Notes: generated from the letters alone by a model not told the origin. A DNA stretch of 64,000 nucleotides from DASXRA01 sp036558905 (GCA_036558905.1 DATBER010000199.1:1-64000), one strand, 5' to 3'. Positions 1 to 7,834 are shown, counted from the stretch's first letter. Numbers and translations: made by a program.

Positions 1-303
1 GGTCCAGGACGGCTGCAGCGTCGGGATGGCTGCGCTCGAGGTCGCGCTGGCCGTGGGCGTGTCGGTCGGCACGCAGCTCGGCGTGTCGGAGTCGGACGAC
101 TCGGTGTCCGGTCCCCCGGGGTGCACCGTCGGGGCGGGCGGGACCGTTGTTGCCGGGGCCGAGGTGAGCACCGTCGGGTCGGGGCAGGGAGTGTTCTCGT
201 GGGCGCTCGCGCCGCGACCGGGTAGCGCGACTGCCAGAAATATCCCGGATGCGACCCACAGAGCAGCGACAAATGCCCCGCCGACCCGATTACGGCGTGT
301 CAT
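1..303 (-). CDS. Secreted low-complexity protein, N-terminal part (cut by window edge)
   Basis: Reading the minus strand from the ATG at 303 gives 101 codons without a stop, running off the window at base 1. The first ~34 residues form a classical signal peptide: basic MTRRNRVGG start, then a hydrophobic stretch (AFVAALWVASGIFLAVAL) and an Ala-rich cleavage region ending about ASA. The rest is Pro/Thr/Ser/Asp-rich (repeated PT, TSAP, ESSDSDTP) with two cysteines, which looks like an extracytoplasmic linker or stalk. I do not recognise a domain, because the functional part may lie outside the window. The 3' end is not visible. Confidence 0.7.
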   Translation of the reverse strand, partial: MTRRNRVGGAFVAALWVASGIFLAVALPGRGASAHENTPCPDPTVLTSAPATTVPPAPTVHPGGPDTESSDSDTPSCVPTDTPTASATSSAAIPTLQPSWT

Positions 304-554
304 CTGAGTGTCGATCCTCTGTGTCCAGTGCCCGGCCGCCCGACCTGGGCATCGTGTGTGTCGCGCGTTCAGGTGGTCCAACGAGTTGGGCGTTACTGCG
401 GTTCGCCCTTTGTTAGCCCCGCCTGAGAAGGATAGCCGCGGGTGACCGATCGCGGGACTCCTCGCAGTGAGAATGTTGCCCGATAGCGGGCCACCACGCA
501 TCCGCTAGCACCGCCCGGCGCGCCGGGCCCATGGGCTAGACTCGCAACTCGCTC
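304..554. other. Intergenic region upstream of tRNA-Leu
   Basis: No coding signal seen. It holds a perfect 16-bp GC palindrome at 513-528 and a TAGACT hexamer at 537-542 that could be the -10 element of the tRNA promoter, 12 bp before the mature tRNA. No convincing -35 element was found. Confidence 0.3.
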
Positions 555-639
555 GTCCGGGTGGCGGAATGGCAGACGCGCTAGCTTGAGGTGCTAGTGC
601 CCTTTACTGGGCGTGGGGGTTCAAGTCCCCCCTCGGACA
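555..639 (+). tRNA. tRNA-Leu (anticodon GAG)
   Basis: An 85-nt cloverleaf. The acceptor stem GTCCGGG pairs with CTCGGAC (one G-T). The D-arm has GGCGGAATGGCAGACGC, the anticodon arm CTAGC-TTGAGGT-GCTAG puts GAG at the anticodon, and there is a long class II variable arm followed by the T-arm with GTTCAAGTC. The discriminator base is A and the CCA end is not encoded. The long variable arm and GAG anticodon identify leucine. Confidence 0.96.
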
Positions 640-679
640 CGTTCGCTAACCACCCGCGCCAGTGGATGACGCCCGTAGA

Positions 680-737
680 GCTGAGCGTTGCCCCCGGCGC
701 GGGCAGGTCGTCCAGCGCCGGGGGCAACGCTCTCAGC
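680..737 (+). terminator. Strong hairpin downstream of tRNA-Leu
   Basis: The left arm at 680-700 (GCTGAGCGTTGCCCCCGGCGC) pairs with the right arm at 715-737 apart from two extra bases, around a 14-nt loop. There is no U-tract. It is most likely the tRNA terminator. It also faces the 3' end of the broken gene on the minus strand, so it may stop transcripts from both sides. Confidence 0.6.
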
Positions 738-775
738 ATCAGCCGGCCGGCGGCGGCCTCGCTCAAACAGTCGGA

Positions 776-982
776 TCATGGTGGTGTCGGGCCGGACGGC
801 GTATCTGCGAGGGCAGCAGCCGTCGTGCCCGATGTTGGCCAATCGTGGTCTCCTCGAGCTGGCCGGTAGCCGGGTCGATTCCGCACCAGCCCGGATACGA
901 ACACGTAGCTGCCCGCTCGCACAGCTTGGCTGTACAGCGCCGATGCCAGCGCTTCGGTGAACGTGATCATGTGTCGCGGCAT
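776..982 (-). pseudogene. RidA (YjgF/UK114) family remnant, frameshifted
   Basis: The minus-strand frame from 982 reads MITFTEALASALYSQAVRAG followed by SYVFVSGLV, which matches the N-terminal half of RidA-type enamine/imine deaminases (typical YSQAVRAGDLVFVSGQ). After VSGLV the expected next block, GIDPATGQLEE, is present but in a different frame, so a frameshift lies near 875-885. After that only scattered similarity remains, and the reading frames stop well short of the usual ~130 residues. RidA normally removes reactive 2-aminoacrylate, but this copy cannot make a full protein. It sits 6 bp after the methyltransferase stop and was probably once in the same transcript. Confidence 0.7.
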
Positions 983-988
983 CCAGGG

Positions 989-1813
989 CTACCCCCTGAG
1001 GGTCAGCACCGTCTCGAGGTAGGTAGCGCGGATGGCGAGATCGCCGCTTCGGTGAACGTTGTGGGCACGCGCCAGCGCGGCGAGGTCGGCAGCCAGACTG
1101 CGCTGATCGGAGGCGGACAGCGCCTCGAAGGCCTGCAGCGTCGGGCCGTACCAGCGGCGGAAGAACGCGACGTAGTCCTCGGCCGAGGTGAACCGGAATG
1201 TGTACGCCCGCTCGGTCGAGTGAGCCTGCGCGATCTGGTCGCCGAACAGGTCCGCAAGATGCTTCTCGGTCCCCCACAGCAGCGGCGACGCGACGCCGGC
1301 CGGCGGGGCGAGATACCGCGAGATGCGACGGAACATCTGGCCGATGAACCCCTCCGGCGTCCACGACGCGAGCGCGATCCGCCCGCCCGGCCGGGTCACC
1401 CGCAGCATCTCGGCAGCCGTCTTCCGGTGGTCGGGTGCGAACATCGACCCGAAGACCGACAACACCGCATCGAACTCGTCCTCGACGAACGGCAATGCCT
1501 CGGCATCCCCGGTGTGGAACTCTGCGTCAAGTCCCTCGGTCACCGCGCGCTCGCGCGCCGACTCCAGCAGCGCCGGCACGTAATCGACCCCGACCGCCGT
1601 CGTGCCGGACCGTGCAGCGGCCAGGGTCGCGTTGCCGTTGCCGCACGCCACGTCGAGCACACGCCAACCGGCGTGCAGGTCTGCGGTGTCGGCCAGCAAC
1701 TCGCTCACCAACACGATCCGCGCCGCGACTGCGGTGTAGTCGCCGCTCGCCCAGGTGTGCTGTTGTCGCGTCTTTACCAGCGAGAGGTCCGGCTCGGTCG
1801 TCGTACTGCTCAT
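989..1813 (-). CDS. Class I SAM-dependent methyltransferase
   Basis: A 274-residue protein with a Rossmann-type methyltransferase fold. Motif I is LDVACGNGNATLAAA around residues 49-63, followed by the acidic ribose-binding end VGVDYV, the GDAEALPF motif and the post-II stretch LRVTRPGGRIALASW. This is the UbiE/Methyltransf_11 type that methylates small molecules; the substrate is unknown. The ATG at 1813 was chosen because AAGGAGG lies just upstream; a longer frame to 1858 lacks this. It is divergent from the HxlR regulator, which may control it. The C-terminal half (YVAFFRRWYGPTLQAFEAL) is typical of actinobacterial homologues. Confidence 0.88.
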   Translation of the reverse strand: MSSTTTEPDLSLVKTRQQHTWASGDYTAVAARIVLVSELLADTADLHAGWRVLDVACGNGNATLAAARSGTTAVGVDYVPALLESARERAVTEGLDAEFHTGDAEALPFVEDEFDAVLSVFGSMFAPDHRKTAAEMLRVTRPGGRIALASWTPEGFIGQMFRRISRYLAPPAGVASPLLWGTEKHLADLFGDQIAQAHSTERAYTFRFTSAEDYVAFFRRWYGPTLQAFEALSASDQRSLAADLAALARAHNVHRSGDLAIRATYLETVLTLRG

Positions 1814-2042
1814 GTCATTCCTCCTTGTTCCGACCAGCCCTGGTGGCCGTCGGCACAAGCCAGCATCTGCGCCGTCAACCGGCGCAACGAGTAACCGCTT
1901 CGTACCGGCCGAGCGAACCGACCGGGCGCCCCAAACGGGACAGAGCGCAGTCGAGAGCGGCCCATCCGCTCGCCAAGTCGAGCGAATCCAGGTACAACTT
2001 TCGTACTAGTCCGCCGCCGAGGCGACGAAGGAAAGTGGTTCA

Positions 2043-2747
2043 GTGACCCGCTATACCGACTACTGCCCAATCGGGACGGGCATCGAAGTGCTCGGCGACC
2101 GCTGGACGCCACTGGTGATCCGCGAGATGTCGGTCGGCGCGAGCGGCTTCAACGAGATCCACCGCGGCATCCCCCGCATCAGTCGTACGCTTCTCGCCCA
2201 GCGGTTACGCGCGATGGAGGCCCGCGGCCTGCTGAGCCGAGAGGTTGGCGCGCACGGCCGGCCCGGGCGCTACACCCTCACGGACGCGGGGCACGAACTA
2301 GTGCCGATCGTCTGGTCGGTCGGCGCCTGGGCGGCTCGCTGGCTGTACGCCGACCCGACCGAAAGTATCTGCGACGGGGAGTCGCTGCTGTGGCGCATGC
2401 ACCAGCGCGCCGACGAGACGAACCTGCCTGCGCTGCCCACCGTTGTCCACATGATCCTCATGGGAGCCGGCGGCGCCGAAGGATGGCTCGACATCGACCG
2501 CGACGGCATTACCGTCTGCAAAGACGACCAAGGCAAGGACATTGACCTGGTCGTCCAGGCAGACACCGGCCACATGTACAAGTGGCTGGCCGGGATCACG
2601 CCGTTCCGAGCCATCCTCGCTTCCGGCCACGTCCGGCTGATCGGTCCCAGCCGCCTGGCTCGCAGCTTTCCGACCTGGTTCTCTCCTGCGCCCTTCGGCC
2701 AGGAGCTGCGCCGCTCGTCGCGACGGCTGCAAGCCCGTCCCGCCTGA
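2043..2747 (+). CDS. HxlR-family winged-helix transcriptional regulator with SCP2-like C-terminus
   Basis: A 234-residue protein with a GTG start. Residues ~5-95 form the HxlR winged helix: CPIGTGIEVLGDRWTPLVIRE, then the recognition region FNEIHRGIPRISRTLLAQRL and the wing GLLSREVGAHGRPGRYTLT. The C-terminal ~110 residues (GWLDIDRDGITVCKDDQG, then YKWLAGITPFRAILASGHVRL) resemble an SCP2/sterol-carrier-like ligand pocket, an arrangement seen in some actinobacterial HxlR proteins. Many HxlR proteins sense reactive electrophiles. The divergent methyltransferase at 989-1813 shares the 229-bp intergenic region and is the obvious candidate target, by inference. Confidence 0.9.
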   Translation: MTRYTDYCPIGTGIEVLGDRWTPLVIREMSVGASGFNEIHRGIPRISRTLLAQRLRAMEARGLLSREVGAHGRPGRYTLTDAGHELVPIVWSVGAWAARWLYADPTESICDGESLLWRMHQRADETNLPALPTVVHMILMGAGGAEGWLDIDRDGITVCKDDQGKDIDLVVQADTGHMYKWLAGITPFRAILASGHVRLIGPSRLARSFPTWFSPAPFGQELRRSSRRLQARPA

Positions 2748-3035
2748 CGAGCCACGCAGCCTCTCGATTGTGAAGACGGCCGTGTGAATGTCGGCGAGCA
2801 ACGACGAATCCACGTCGCCACCTCGTTGTTCGGAGGCGCAGCGCTCGCCGCCGCGCGGTGCACCACGGGCTTGCCGATCGCTCGTAGAGACGATTCGCCA
2901 TCGGCCCACGGCACGTACGTCGGTTTCGTGGGTGGCCTGCCGTTGCACGAGCGGCGAGCGGACGCGCGACCGATGGCGCTGGGCGACGGGCTGTCGCTGC
3001 TGTCTGTGGGCCACGAGTGGTGCGAGGATCTGCCC
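2748..3035. other. Intergenic region before the glycosyltransferase
   Basis: About 290 bp. The glycosyltransferase frame stays open back to a GTG at 2784, and an in-frame ATG lies at 2973, but this translated stretch has no resemblance to the family. I treat it as leader and promoter DNA. No DosR-like box was found here. Confidence 0.4.
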
Positions 3036-4460
3036 GTGCGACACGTGGAAGTCCAGGCAGTTCCGCTCGATCGGCTCGATCCGTTCCTCACGGGTGAACG
3101 AGCTGACCGGCTGCGCACGGCCGCGGTCAGAGTCCGGGAGGCGCTCGACGGCCGAGTCGTCTGGAACGTCAACGCGACCTCACACGGTGGCGGGGTCGCC
3201 GAGATGCTGCAGTACCTGCTCGCCTACGGTCGTGGCGCCGGCGTCGACGTGCGATGGCTTGTGCTGGACGGCGATCACCGGTTCTTCGAGATCACCAAGC
3301 GGTTGCACAACGCGCTGCACGGGGCGATCGGTGATGGTGGCCCGCTCGGCGATGTGGAGCAGGCTGACTACCGCCGCGTGCTCGACGCGAACCTGGCGCA
3401 ACTGTCGCGCTCGGTCCGCCCGGATGACGTGGTGCTGCTGCACGATCCCCAGGCTGCCGGCCTGGTCAGTGGGCTGCGGGCGCTGGGCACGCACGTCGTG
3501 TGGCGATGCCATATCGGCATCGACATCGGCAGCGACCGATCGGAGCTGGGCTGGGCGTTTCTGCGCCGACACCTCGAGCAGGCCGAGGGATTCGTATTCT
3601 CGCGGGCTCAGTACGTCCCGCCCTGGCTGCCATCCGGCCGGGTCCGGCTGATCCTCCCCTCGATCGACCCGAATTCGGTGAAGAACCGCGACCTCGACCC
3701 GTACCAAGTAGCCCGGATCCTGCGGCGTGTGGGGCTGCTCGCCGGCGGTGATCAGGACCATGAGCTGACCTTCGCCCGGCGGGACGGCTCGGTGGGCTCG
3801 GTGCGACGGCACACCGATCTCATCCGCGACGGAGCGCCGCCAGCACCCGAAGCACGGCTGGTCGTTCAGGTCAGTCGCTGGGATCGGCTCAAGGACATGG
3901 CCGGCGTGCTGAGCGCCTTCTCCCAGAACCTTCTCCACACGAGCGCCGATGTCCATCTGATGCTGGCCGGGCCAGAGGTATCGGGCGTGACCGATGACCC
4001 GGAGGGCGCCGACGTCCTGGCAAGTTGCCGCATGGCGTGGCGGAGCCTCAGTCCGGCAATGCAGGAGCGGGTCCACCTCGTGTGCGTGCCTATGGACGAC
4101 GCCGACGAGAACGCGATCATCATCAATGCCCTCCAGCGGCACGCCACAGTGGTGGCCCAGAAGAGCCTCGGCGAAGGCTTCGGGCTCACCGTAACCGAAG
4201 CAATGTGGAAGGCCCGCCCGGTTCTCGCCAGCGCCGTCGGCGGCATCAACGACCAGATCGTCGACGGCCGGGACGGGCGGCTTTTACAGGACCCGCGCGA
4301 TCTCGACGGATTCGTCCGACTGCTGAATCAGCTGCTCGCCGATGAGCCCTTCGCCACCGGCCTGGGCGTGGCTGCGCGGGCGCGCGTCGCCGACCAGTTC
4401 CTCAGCGATCGGCATCTGATCCAGTACAGCGAGCTATTCACGCAGCTGGTCAACAGCTGA
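3036..4460 (+). CDS. GT4-family glycosyltransferase, trehalose synthase (TreT)-like
   Basis: A 474-residue protein when started at the GTG at 3036, which has GAGG eight bases upstream. Family similarity starts at once with AVPLDRLDPFLTGERADRL, then VVWNVNATSHGGGVAEMLQ, the signature start of TreT/trehalose phosphorylase-type retaining glycosyltransferases. The GT-B C-terminal domain carries VVQVSRWDRLKDM and the E-x7-E nucleotide-sugar motif GEGFGLTVTEAMWK near residues 380-393. These enzymes join (d)NDP-glucose and glucose to make trehalose, or split it. Trehalose would suit a stress or dormancy setting, but the exact substrate is not proven. It converges with DUF1918. Confidence 0.85.
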   Translation: MRHVEVQAVPLDRLDPFLTGERADRLRTAAVRVREALDGRVVWNVNATSHGGGVAEMLQYLLAYGRGAGVDVRWLVLDGDHRFFEITKRLHNALHGAIGDGGPLGDVEQADYRRVLDANLAQLSRSVRPDDVVLLHDPQAAGLVSGLRALGTHVVWRCHIGIDIGSDRSELGWAFLRRHLEQAEGFVFSRAQYVPPWLPSGRVRLILPSIDPNSVKNRDLDPYQVARILRRVGLLAGGDQDHELTFARRDGSVGSVRRHTDLIRDGAPPAPEARLVVQVSRWDRLKDMAGVLSAFSQNLLHTSADVHLMLAGPEVSGVTDDPEGADVLASCRMAWRSLSPAMQERVHLVCVPMDDADENAIIINALQRHATVVAQKSLGEGFGLTVTEAMWKARPVLASAVGGINDQIVDGRDGRLLQDPRDLDGFVRLLNQLLADEPFATGLGVAARARVADQFLSDRHLIQYSELFTQLVNS

Positions 4461-4491
4461 ACACCATCCCGAGGGGATCACGGTCGCGGAC

Positions 4492-4511
4492 CTAGTGTCC
4501 CGCGCCACTAG
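4492..4511. terminator. Bidirectional hairpin between convergent genes
   Basis: CTAGTG (4492-4497) and CACTAG (4506-4511) flank an 8-nt loop. The right arm contains the TAG stop of the minus-strand DUF1918 gene. The first 15 bases are identical to those of the hairpin at 25289. Confidence 0.5.
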
Positions 4512-4798
4512 GCCGGCGTGGATGGGGCCTTTCGGCCGGGTGCGGTCTTGGCTTCGATGAACGACTGAACACTCGCGATGCGGTCCGCCTGCTCGCGGTC
4601 GAGCTCAGCTTGGCGCCCGGCGTCGACGACCTCGGCGTCGGGCCCGGGAAAGATCATCGCCTCGTGATCGTCCTCTGTCCACCGCACCCGGAACGGCGGC
4701 GCGCCGTCGGTACCCACGGCCACGATCTCGCCCCTACGTGCCGGCCGGCCGGTGGTACGGCTCTTGACCACCAGCCAATCCCCCGTCTTCGCGTGCAT
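4508..4798 (-). CDS. DUF1918 domain protein
   Basis: A 96-residue protein. The N-terminal ~60 residues match the DUF1918 SH3-like fold: AKTGDWLVVKS, then GRRGEIV-type RRGEIVAVGTDGAPPFRVRW and the C-terminal HEAMIFPGPDAEVV. The tail is charged and probably helical. Function is unknown; the family is common in actinobacteria, often near stress genes. A DosR-like box ends 60 bp before the start (4859-4872), which suggests hypoxic induction. Confidence 0.88.
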   Translation of the reverse strand: MHAKTGDWLVVKSRTTGRPARRGEIVAVGTDGAPPFRVRWTEDDHEAMIFPGPDAEVVDAGRQAELDREQADRIASVQSFIEAKTAPGRKAPSTPA

Positions 4799-4858
4799 GG
4801 CCCACCTCCTGTTTCGTCGGGCAGCCTCAAGTCCAGCCGCTGCTCATGGGCTCGCACA

Positions 4859-4872
4859 GGGGCAAAGGTCAC
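4859..4872 (+). promoter_or_regulatory. DosR-like box upstream of DUF1918
   Basis: GGGGCAAAGGTCAC, 60 bp before the ATG at 4798. It matches the window-wide consensus except for A in place of C at position 13. Confidence 0.55.
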
Positions 4873-4954
4873 CACTTGTGGCGGTTGCCAGGGTCCGACG
4901 TGCCGAGCTGCTCGGCGGCGATCGAGGGTCCTGGCGGCCGACTGTCCCCGAACT

Positions 4955-5071
4955 CACGAGATGTTCTCCAGTCTTGGCTACGAGCCGGTGATCGTCGACA
5001 TCAGCGGATTCCCCAAGCTCGGAGGTAGCGTCACCTGCCTGTCCGTTCGGTTGCGGGACCTTGCCCGCTGA
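4955..5071 (+). pseudogene. C-terminal remnant of arginine deiminase/DDAH-family amidinohydrolase
   Basis: The frame ending at 5071 reads EMFSSLGYEPVIVDISGF, PKLGG, SVTCLSVRL. This is the C-terminus of the dimethylarginine dimethylaminohydrolase/arginine deiminase family, including the cysteine in the CLS motif that serves as nucleophile in intact enzymes. Upstream of about 4955 the frame loses all similarity and there is no start with a ribosome site. Only ~38 of the usual ~260-400 residues remain, so this is debris. Compare the altered carbamate kinase at 25310, the next step of the arginine deiminase route. Confidence 0.65.
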
Positions 5072-5197
5072 CGCAGACGCTCGAAGGACCTGTGTCACAC
5101 GCCGTCGGGGTCCTCGGACACGGCCTACCCATGTCGTCCTCCCCTACGTATGAACCCCACTGGCCGGAACGATCGTCGGTGACGAAGGAGGCCGACG

Positions 5198-5359
5198 ATG
5201 TCACGGACCATCGAGATCAAATTGACCGATAGGGGCTATGAGGTCACGGCGGGCGGGGAGACGACGACCTTCCAGCGGTTCGACGAGGCGGCAACCTTCG
5301 CCGGAAGCCGCTTCGCGCGCCTGCAAGAGATCCAGGCGATGTCGGCCCGAATCGAGTAG
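5198..5359 (+). CDS. Small conserved-looking protein, unknown function
   Basis: A 53-residue frame with an ideal start: GAAGGAG seven bases before the ATG. The sequence MSRTIEIKLTDRGYEVT, then AGGETTTFQRFDEAATFAG and SRFARLQEIQAMSARIE, reads as a small beta-hairpin followed by an amphipathic helix, and codon use is normal for this genome. It is 53 bp upstream of the ABC ATPase in the same direction and is probably co-transcribed. I know no family assignment. Confidence 0.72.
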   Translation: MSRTIEIKLTDRGYEVTAGGETTTFQRFDEAATFAGSRFARLQEIQAMSARIE

Positions 5360-5412
5360 TTCGAGTCGGTCCGGCTATCGCGTGTGCTGACCGGGAACCA
5401 GGAGCGACAGCC

Positions 5413-6228
5413 ATGTCCGAACACCTCGCTCAGCAAGCGACCGCGACGCTCGAACGATCAGCGCCGCCGCTGCTGCGCCTGGAAGGGATCAGCAAGAGCT
5501 TCGGGCCGGTGCAGGCCCTGACCGACGTCAGCTTCGACGTGCCCGCCGGGCAGGTAACAGCGCTGGCCGGCGACAACGGTGCCGGCAAGTCGGTGCTTAT
5601 CAAGTGCATCGCCGGCATCTACACGCCCGACGCCGGACAGCTGTACTGGCAGGGCAAGCCGATCCAACTGCGCAAGCCCCACGATGCGTCCGCGCTCGGC
5701 ATCGAGACCGTGTATCAGGACCTGGCGCTGTGCGACAACCTGGACGTCGTCCAGAACATGTTCCTCGGCCGTGAGCGCCTGCGGCACCTGCTGCTCAACG
5801 AGGGCAGCATGGAACAGTCGGCCGGCTCGACTTTGCGCAGCCTGGCGGTGACCAGCGTCCGCTCGATCCGCCAACGCGTCGCGTCGCTGTCCGGCGGCCA
5901 GCGGCAATCGGTCGCGATCGCGAAATCCGTTCTGTGGCACTCGAAACTCGTGATCATGGACGAGCCGACCGCAGCCCTCGGCGTCGCTCAAACGGCGGTC
6001 GTGCTCGACCTCGTGCGCCGTTTGGCCGACCGGGGCATAGCAGTGATCGTCATATCGCACAACATGAACGACGTCTTCGAAGTTGCCGACCGCATCGCCG
6101 TGCTGTACCTCGGTCACTTCGTCGGCGTCCACCCGACCGTCGAACTCGACAAGCAGATCGTCGTCGATCTGATGACAAGCGGCCGATCCAGCCGTCTTGG
6201 ACGAGCAGCCGGCCGCGGACCCGCCTGA
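5413..6228 (+). CDS. Sugar-type ABC transporter ATP-binding protein (RbsA/XylG half-size), orphan
   Basis: A 271-residue protein. It has the Walker A GDNGAGKS, Q-loop region VYQDLALCDNLDVVQNMFLG, signature LSGGQRQSVAIA, Walker B VIMDEPTAAL and H-loop ISHN. The spacing is that of the carbohydrate-uptake CUT2 class (FrcA/XylG single-domain type). No permease or binding-protein gene is adjacent, so either the partners are elsewhere or it has been recruited for another job. The last 15 residues are basic and not conserved. It converges with the acyltransferase on the minus strand. Confidence 0.88.
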   Translation: MSEHLAQQATATLERSAPPLLRLEGISKSFGPVQALTDVSFDVPAGQVTALAGDNGAGKSVLIKCIAGIYTPDAGQLYWQGKPIQLRKPHDASALGIETVYQDLALCDNLDVVQNMFLGRERLRHLLLNEGSMEQSAGSTLRSLAVTSVRSIRQRVASLSGGQRQSVAIAKSVLWHSKLVIMDEPTAALGVAQTAVVLDLVRRLADRGIAVIVISHNMNDVFEVADRIAVLYLGHFVGVHPTVELDKQIVVDLMTSGRSSRLGRAAGRGPA

Positions 6229-6259
6229 CAAGACGTCCGGACCATCGGCTCGGTAACGT

Positions 6260-7063
6260 TCATTGCGGCGGTTCGAACGCCGCTGGATGTGCGCAATATC
6301 GGCGAACAGCTGCGGCGAATTGGGCGGCTTGCCGGCCGTCCACGTAGCGGTGGTCGAACGTCGCGGTCAGCGTGAGCATCGGCCGGGCGACCACCAACCC
6401 GCCTCGCACGGCAGGACGCGATTCGACGCTGCCCACCAACACGAGCACCGGTACCCGGTAGTAGGCGGCCAGCGGCGAAAAGGCGCTGGACACCGCCCAC
6501 ATTCCGACCGAGGTGATCATCGCGCTGCCGAACGCCTGGCGGGGCAGTCCGAGCCGAGGCAGGTTCACGTTGCAGTCTGAGGTCAGCCACGCCCCCAGCC
6601 GGATGCCCGCGCGTAGGAGTGGGGTGGGCAACCCGGCGAGCATGCGCTTGGTGCGGCCGAGGTCGCGGTCCTCGCCCGCGCCGATTCGCGCGCACCTGCT
6701 CGTGAGTTCGGACGCGATGTCGACGGCCGACTTGGTGTCCGCCGCTGTGATCTTTACGCCGGTCAGCTCGCCGCCACCGGCACTGACGATGAAGAAGACA
6801 TCGGTGCTCTCACGTGGATGCTGGCGCCCGCGGGCCAGCCTCTGCCGGAACGCCGGAACCTCGGCGAGCCCGTACGCGACGGCTCGCCCGATGAGGTGCG
6901 TGACCGTCACGTGGGTGCCGCAGCGGCCACGCAGTTTCGCCGCGTAGCCCAGCAGCTCGGCCGCGTCCAACTCCATGGTGCCGAAGAACTGAGGATCCGT
7001 GGGTGCGCGCCAGGCCGCGCCGGCCAGCTTCCGCCACCCGACCACCCGCTGCGACGACCTCAT
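6260..7063 (-). CDS. 2-oxoacid dehydrogenase E2-type acyltransferase, catalytic domain only
   Basis: A 267-residue protein from the ATG at 7063; the frame is open to a GTG at 7177, but the extra N-terminus does not look conserved. It matches the E2 acyltransferase (CAT-like) catalytic domain: VTVTHLIGRAVAYGLAEVPAF early, a FGSAMITSVGMW core block, and the catalytic-histidine motif TFDHRYVDGRQAAQF near the C-terminus. Lipoyl and E1/E3-binding domains are absent, so it is not a classical dehydrogenase core. Such stand-alone proteins occur in actinobacteria with unknown acyl donors. No dehydrogenase genes are nearby. Confidence 0.8.
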   Translation of the reverse strand: MRSSQRVVGWRKLAGAAWRAPTDPQFFGTMELDAAELLGYAAKLRGRCGTHVTVTHLIGRAVAYGLAEVPAFRQRLARGRQHPRESTDVFFIVSAGGGELTGVKITAADTKSAVDIASELTSRCARIGAGEDRDLGRTKRMLAGLPTPLLRAGIRLGAWLTSDCNVNLPRLGLPRQAFGSAMITSVGMWAVSSAFSPLAAYYRVPVLVLVGSVESRPAVRGGLVVARPMLTLTATFDHRYVDGRQAAQFAAAVRRYCAHPAAFEPPQ

Positions 7064-7290
7064 GGCGGCCGCCCAGCCACGCCAACGCAAGCAACCATGC
7101 GCCCGCGTACCGACGAGCAAGTATCGGCGATCCGCACGATGCGCATGAACCGACGCTACGGGCGCCACGGCGACCACGCCCGAGCCCAGCGACCCCTATG
7201 TCACAGGACCATCGTCCCCCGGTCGACGCGACGCCGGCCGACCTGGTGTCGGTACGGGGCCTCGGCGGGACAAACTCCTGGGCCCGCCGG

Positions 7291-7500
7291 TCAGTGAGTC
7301 ATCCGGCGGGCGCGACGGGTGATCTCGTCGGCGACTTCGTGGCGGGCCCGCTCGCGCGCCCGAGCGAAGTAGCCTCGAGGGTCGGCCAGCATCTGTTCGG
7401 CTCGCTCGTCGTCGTTGGCTTCGCGGCTCAGCAGCGGACGGGCTTGGCGGTCCGTCTCGGCCTCGATGTCGGGAGTGGCCGTCCAGCACGCGATGTGTGG
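7291..7500 (-). pseudogene. C-terminal remnant of an unknown helical protein
   Basis: The minus-strand frame ending with TGA at 7291 reads RPLLSREANDDERAEQMLAD, PRGYFARARERARHEVADE, ITRRARRMTH. This looks like the tail of a short charged helical actinobacterial protein (MLADPxxYFAxARxRA). The frame reaches a stop at 7602 with no ATG, GTG or TTG start, so the gene lacks its 5' part. Its broken end abuts the broken 5' end of the Hsp20 tail on the other strand. Confidence 0.5.
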
Positions 7501-7556
7501 GACGAGCGGCCAGGTGGCGCGGGCCGCCCGCAGGGCGGCGAGAGGTGGGTCGGCCC

Positions 7557-7694
7557 GGGCGCAGCCTGCGTCTTCCCGAAGGCGCGACCGATGCGGATGT
7601 CAAGGCCTCCTCCAAGGACGGGATCCTCGAGGTCCGGATTCCGATCCCGAAGACGGAGAGCACGACACCGACCAAGGTGCTGATCGACCACTAG
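7557..7694 (+). pseudogene. C-terminal remnant of an Hsp20 (alpha-crystallin) chaperone
   Basis: The plus frame ending with TAG at 7692 reads RSLRLPEGATDADVKASSKD, then GILEVRIPIPKTE. This is the last beta-strand block of the alpha-crystallin domain (LPEGxxxxxxxASxKDGxLxVxxPxP) with its IPIP tail motif. Everything upstream of about 7557 in this frame is non-homologous, so ~90-100 residues are missing. An Hsp20 (Acr/HspX) is a hallmark DosR target in mycobacteria. Here only a stump survives beside the hydrogenase operon. Confidence 0.7.
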
Positions 7695-7764
7695 GCGACA
7701 CGCGGCAGCAACGACGCCGGCACGGCCCACCACGGGCCGTGCCGGTGGTCGGCCACTGACGGAC

Positions 7765-7778
7765 AGGACGTTTGGCAC
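7765..7778 (-). promoter_or_regulatory. DosR-like box upstream of the hydrogenase operon
   Basis: The reverse complement reads GTGCCAAACGTCCT, ending 56 bp before the ATG at 7835. It differs from the box at 48115 at two positions only (position 6 and the last base). Confidence 0.55.
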
Positions 7779-7834
7779 TGTGCTCGGCGCCCGCCAGCCG
7801 TAAATCTGAGAGGCACGGTCCCTAGGAGGTCACG

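Noticed and set aside
513..528. Perfect 16-bp GC palindrome as a terminator
   Set aside because: The neighbouring secreted-protein gene points away and nothing is transcribed into it except possibly the tRNA promoter region; probably chance in GC-rich DNA.
662..1894. 410-codon plus-strand frame across tRNA-downstream region and methyltransferase
   Set aside because: Arg/Gly/Gln-rich mirror of the methyltransferase gene and the RidA remnant.
2784..3035. N-terminal extension of the glycosyltransferase
   Set aside because: Open frame, but no family similarity before the GTG at 3036, which has a good ribosome site.
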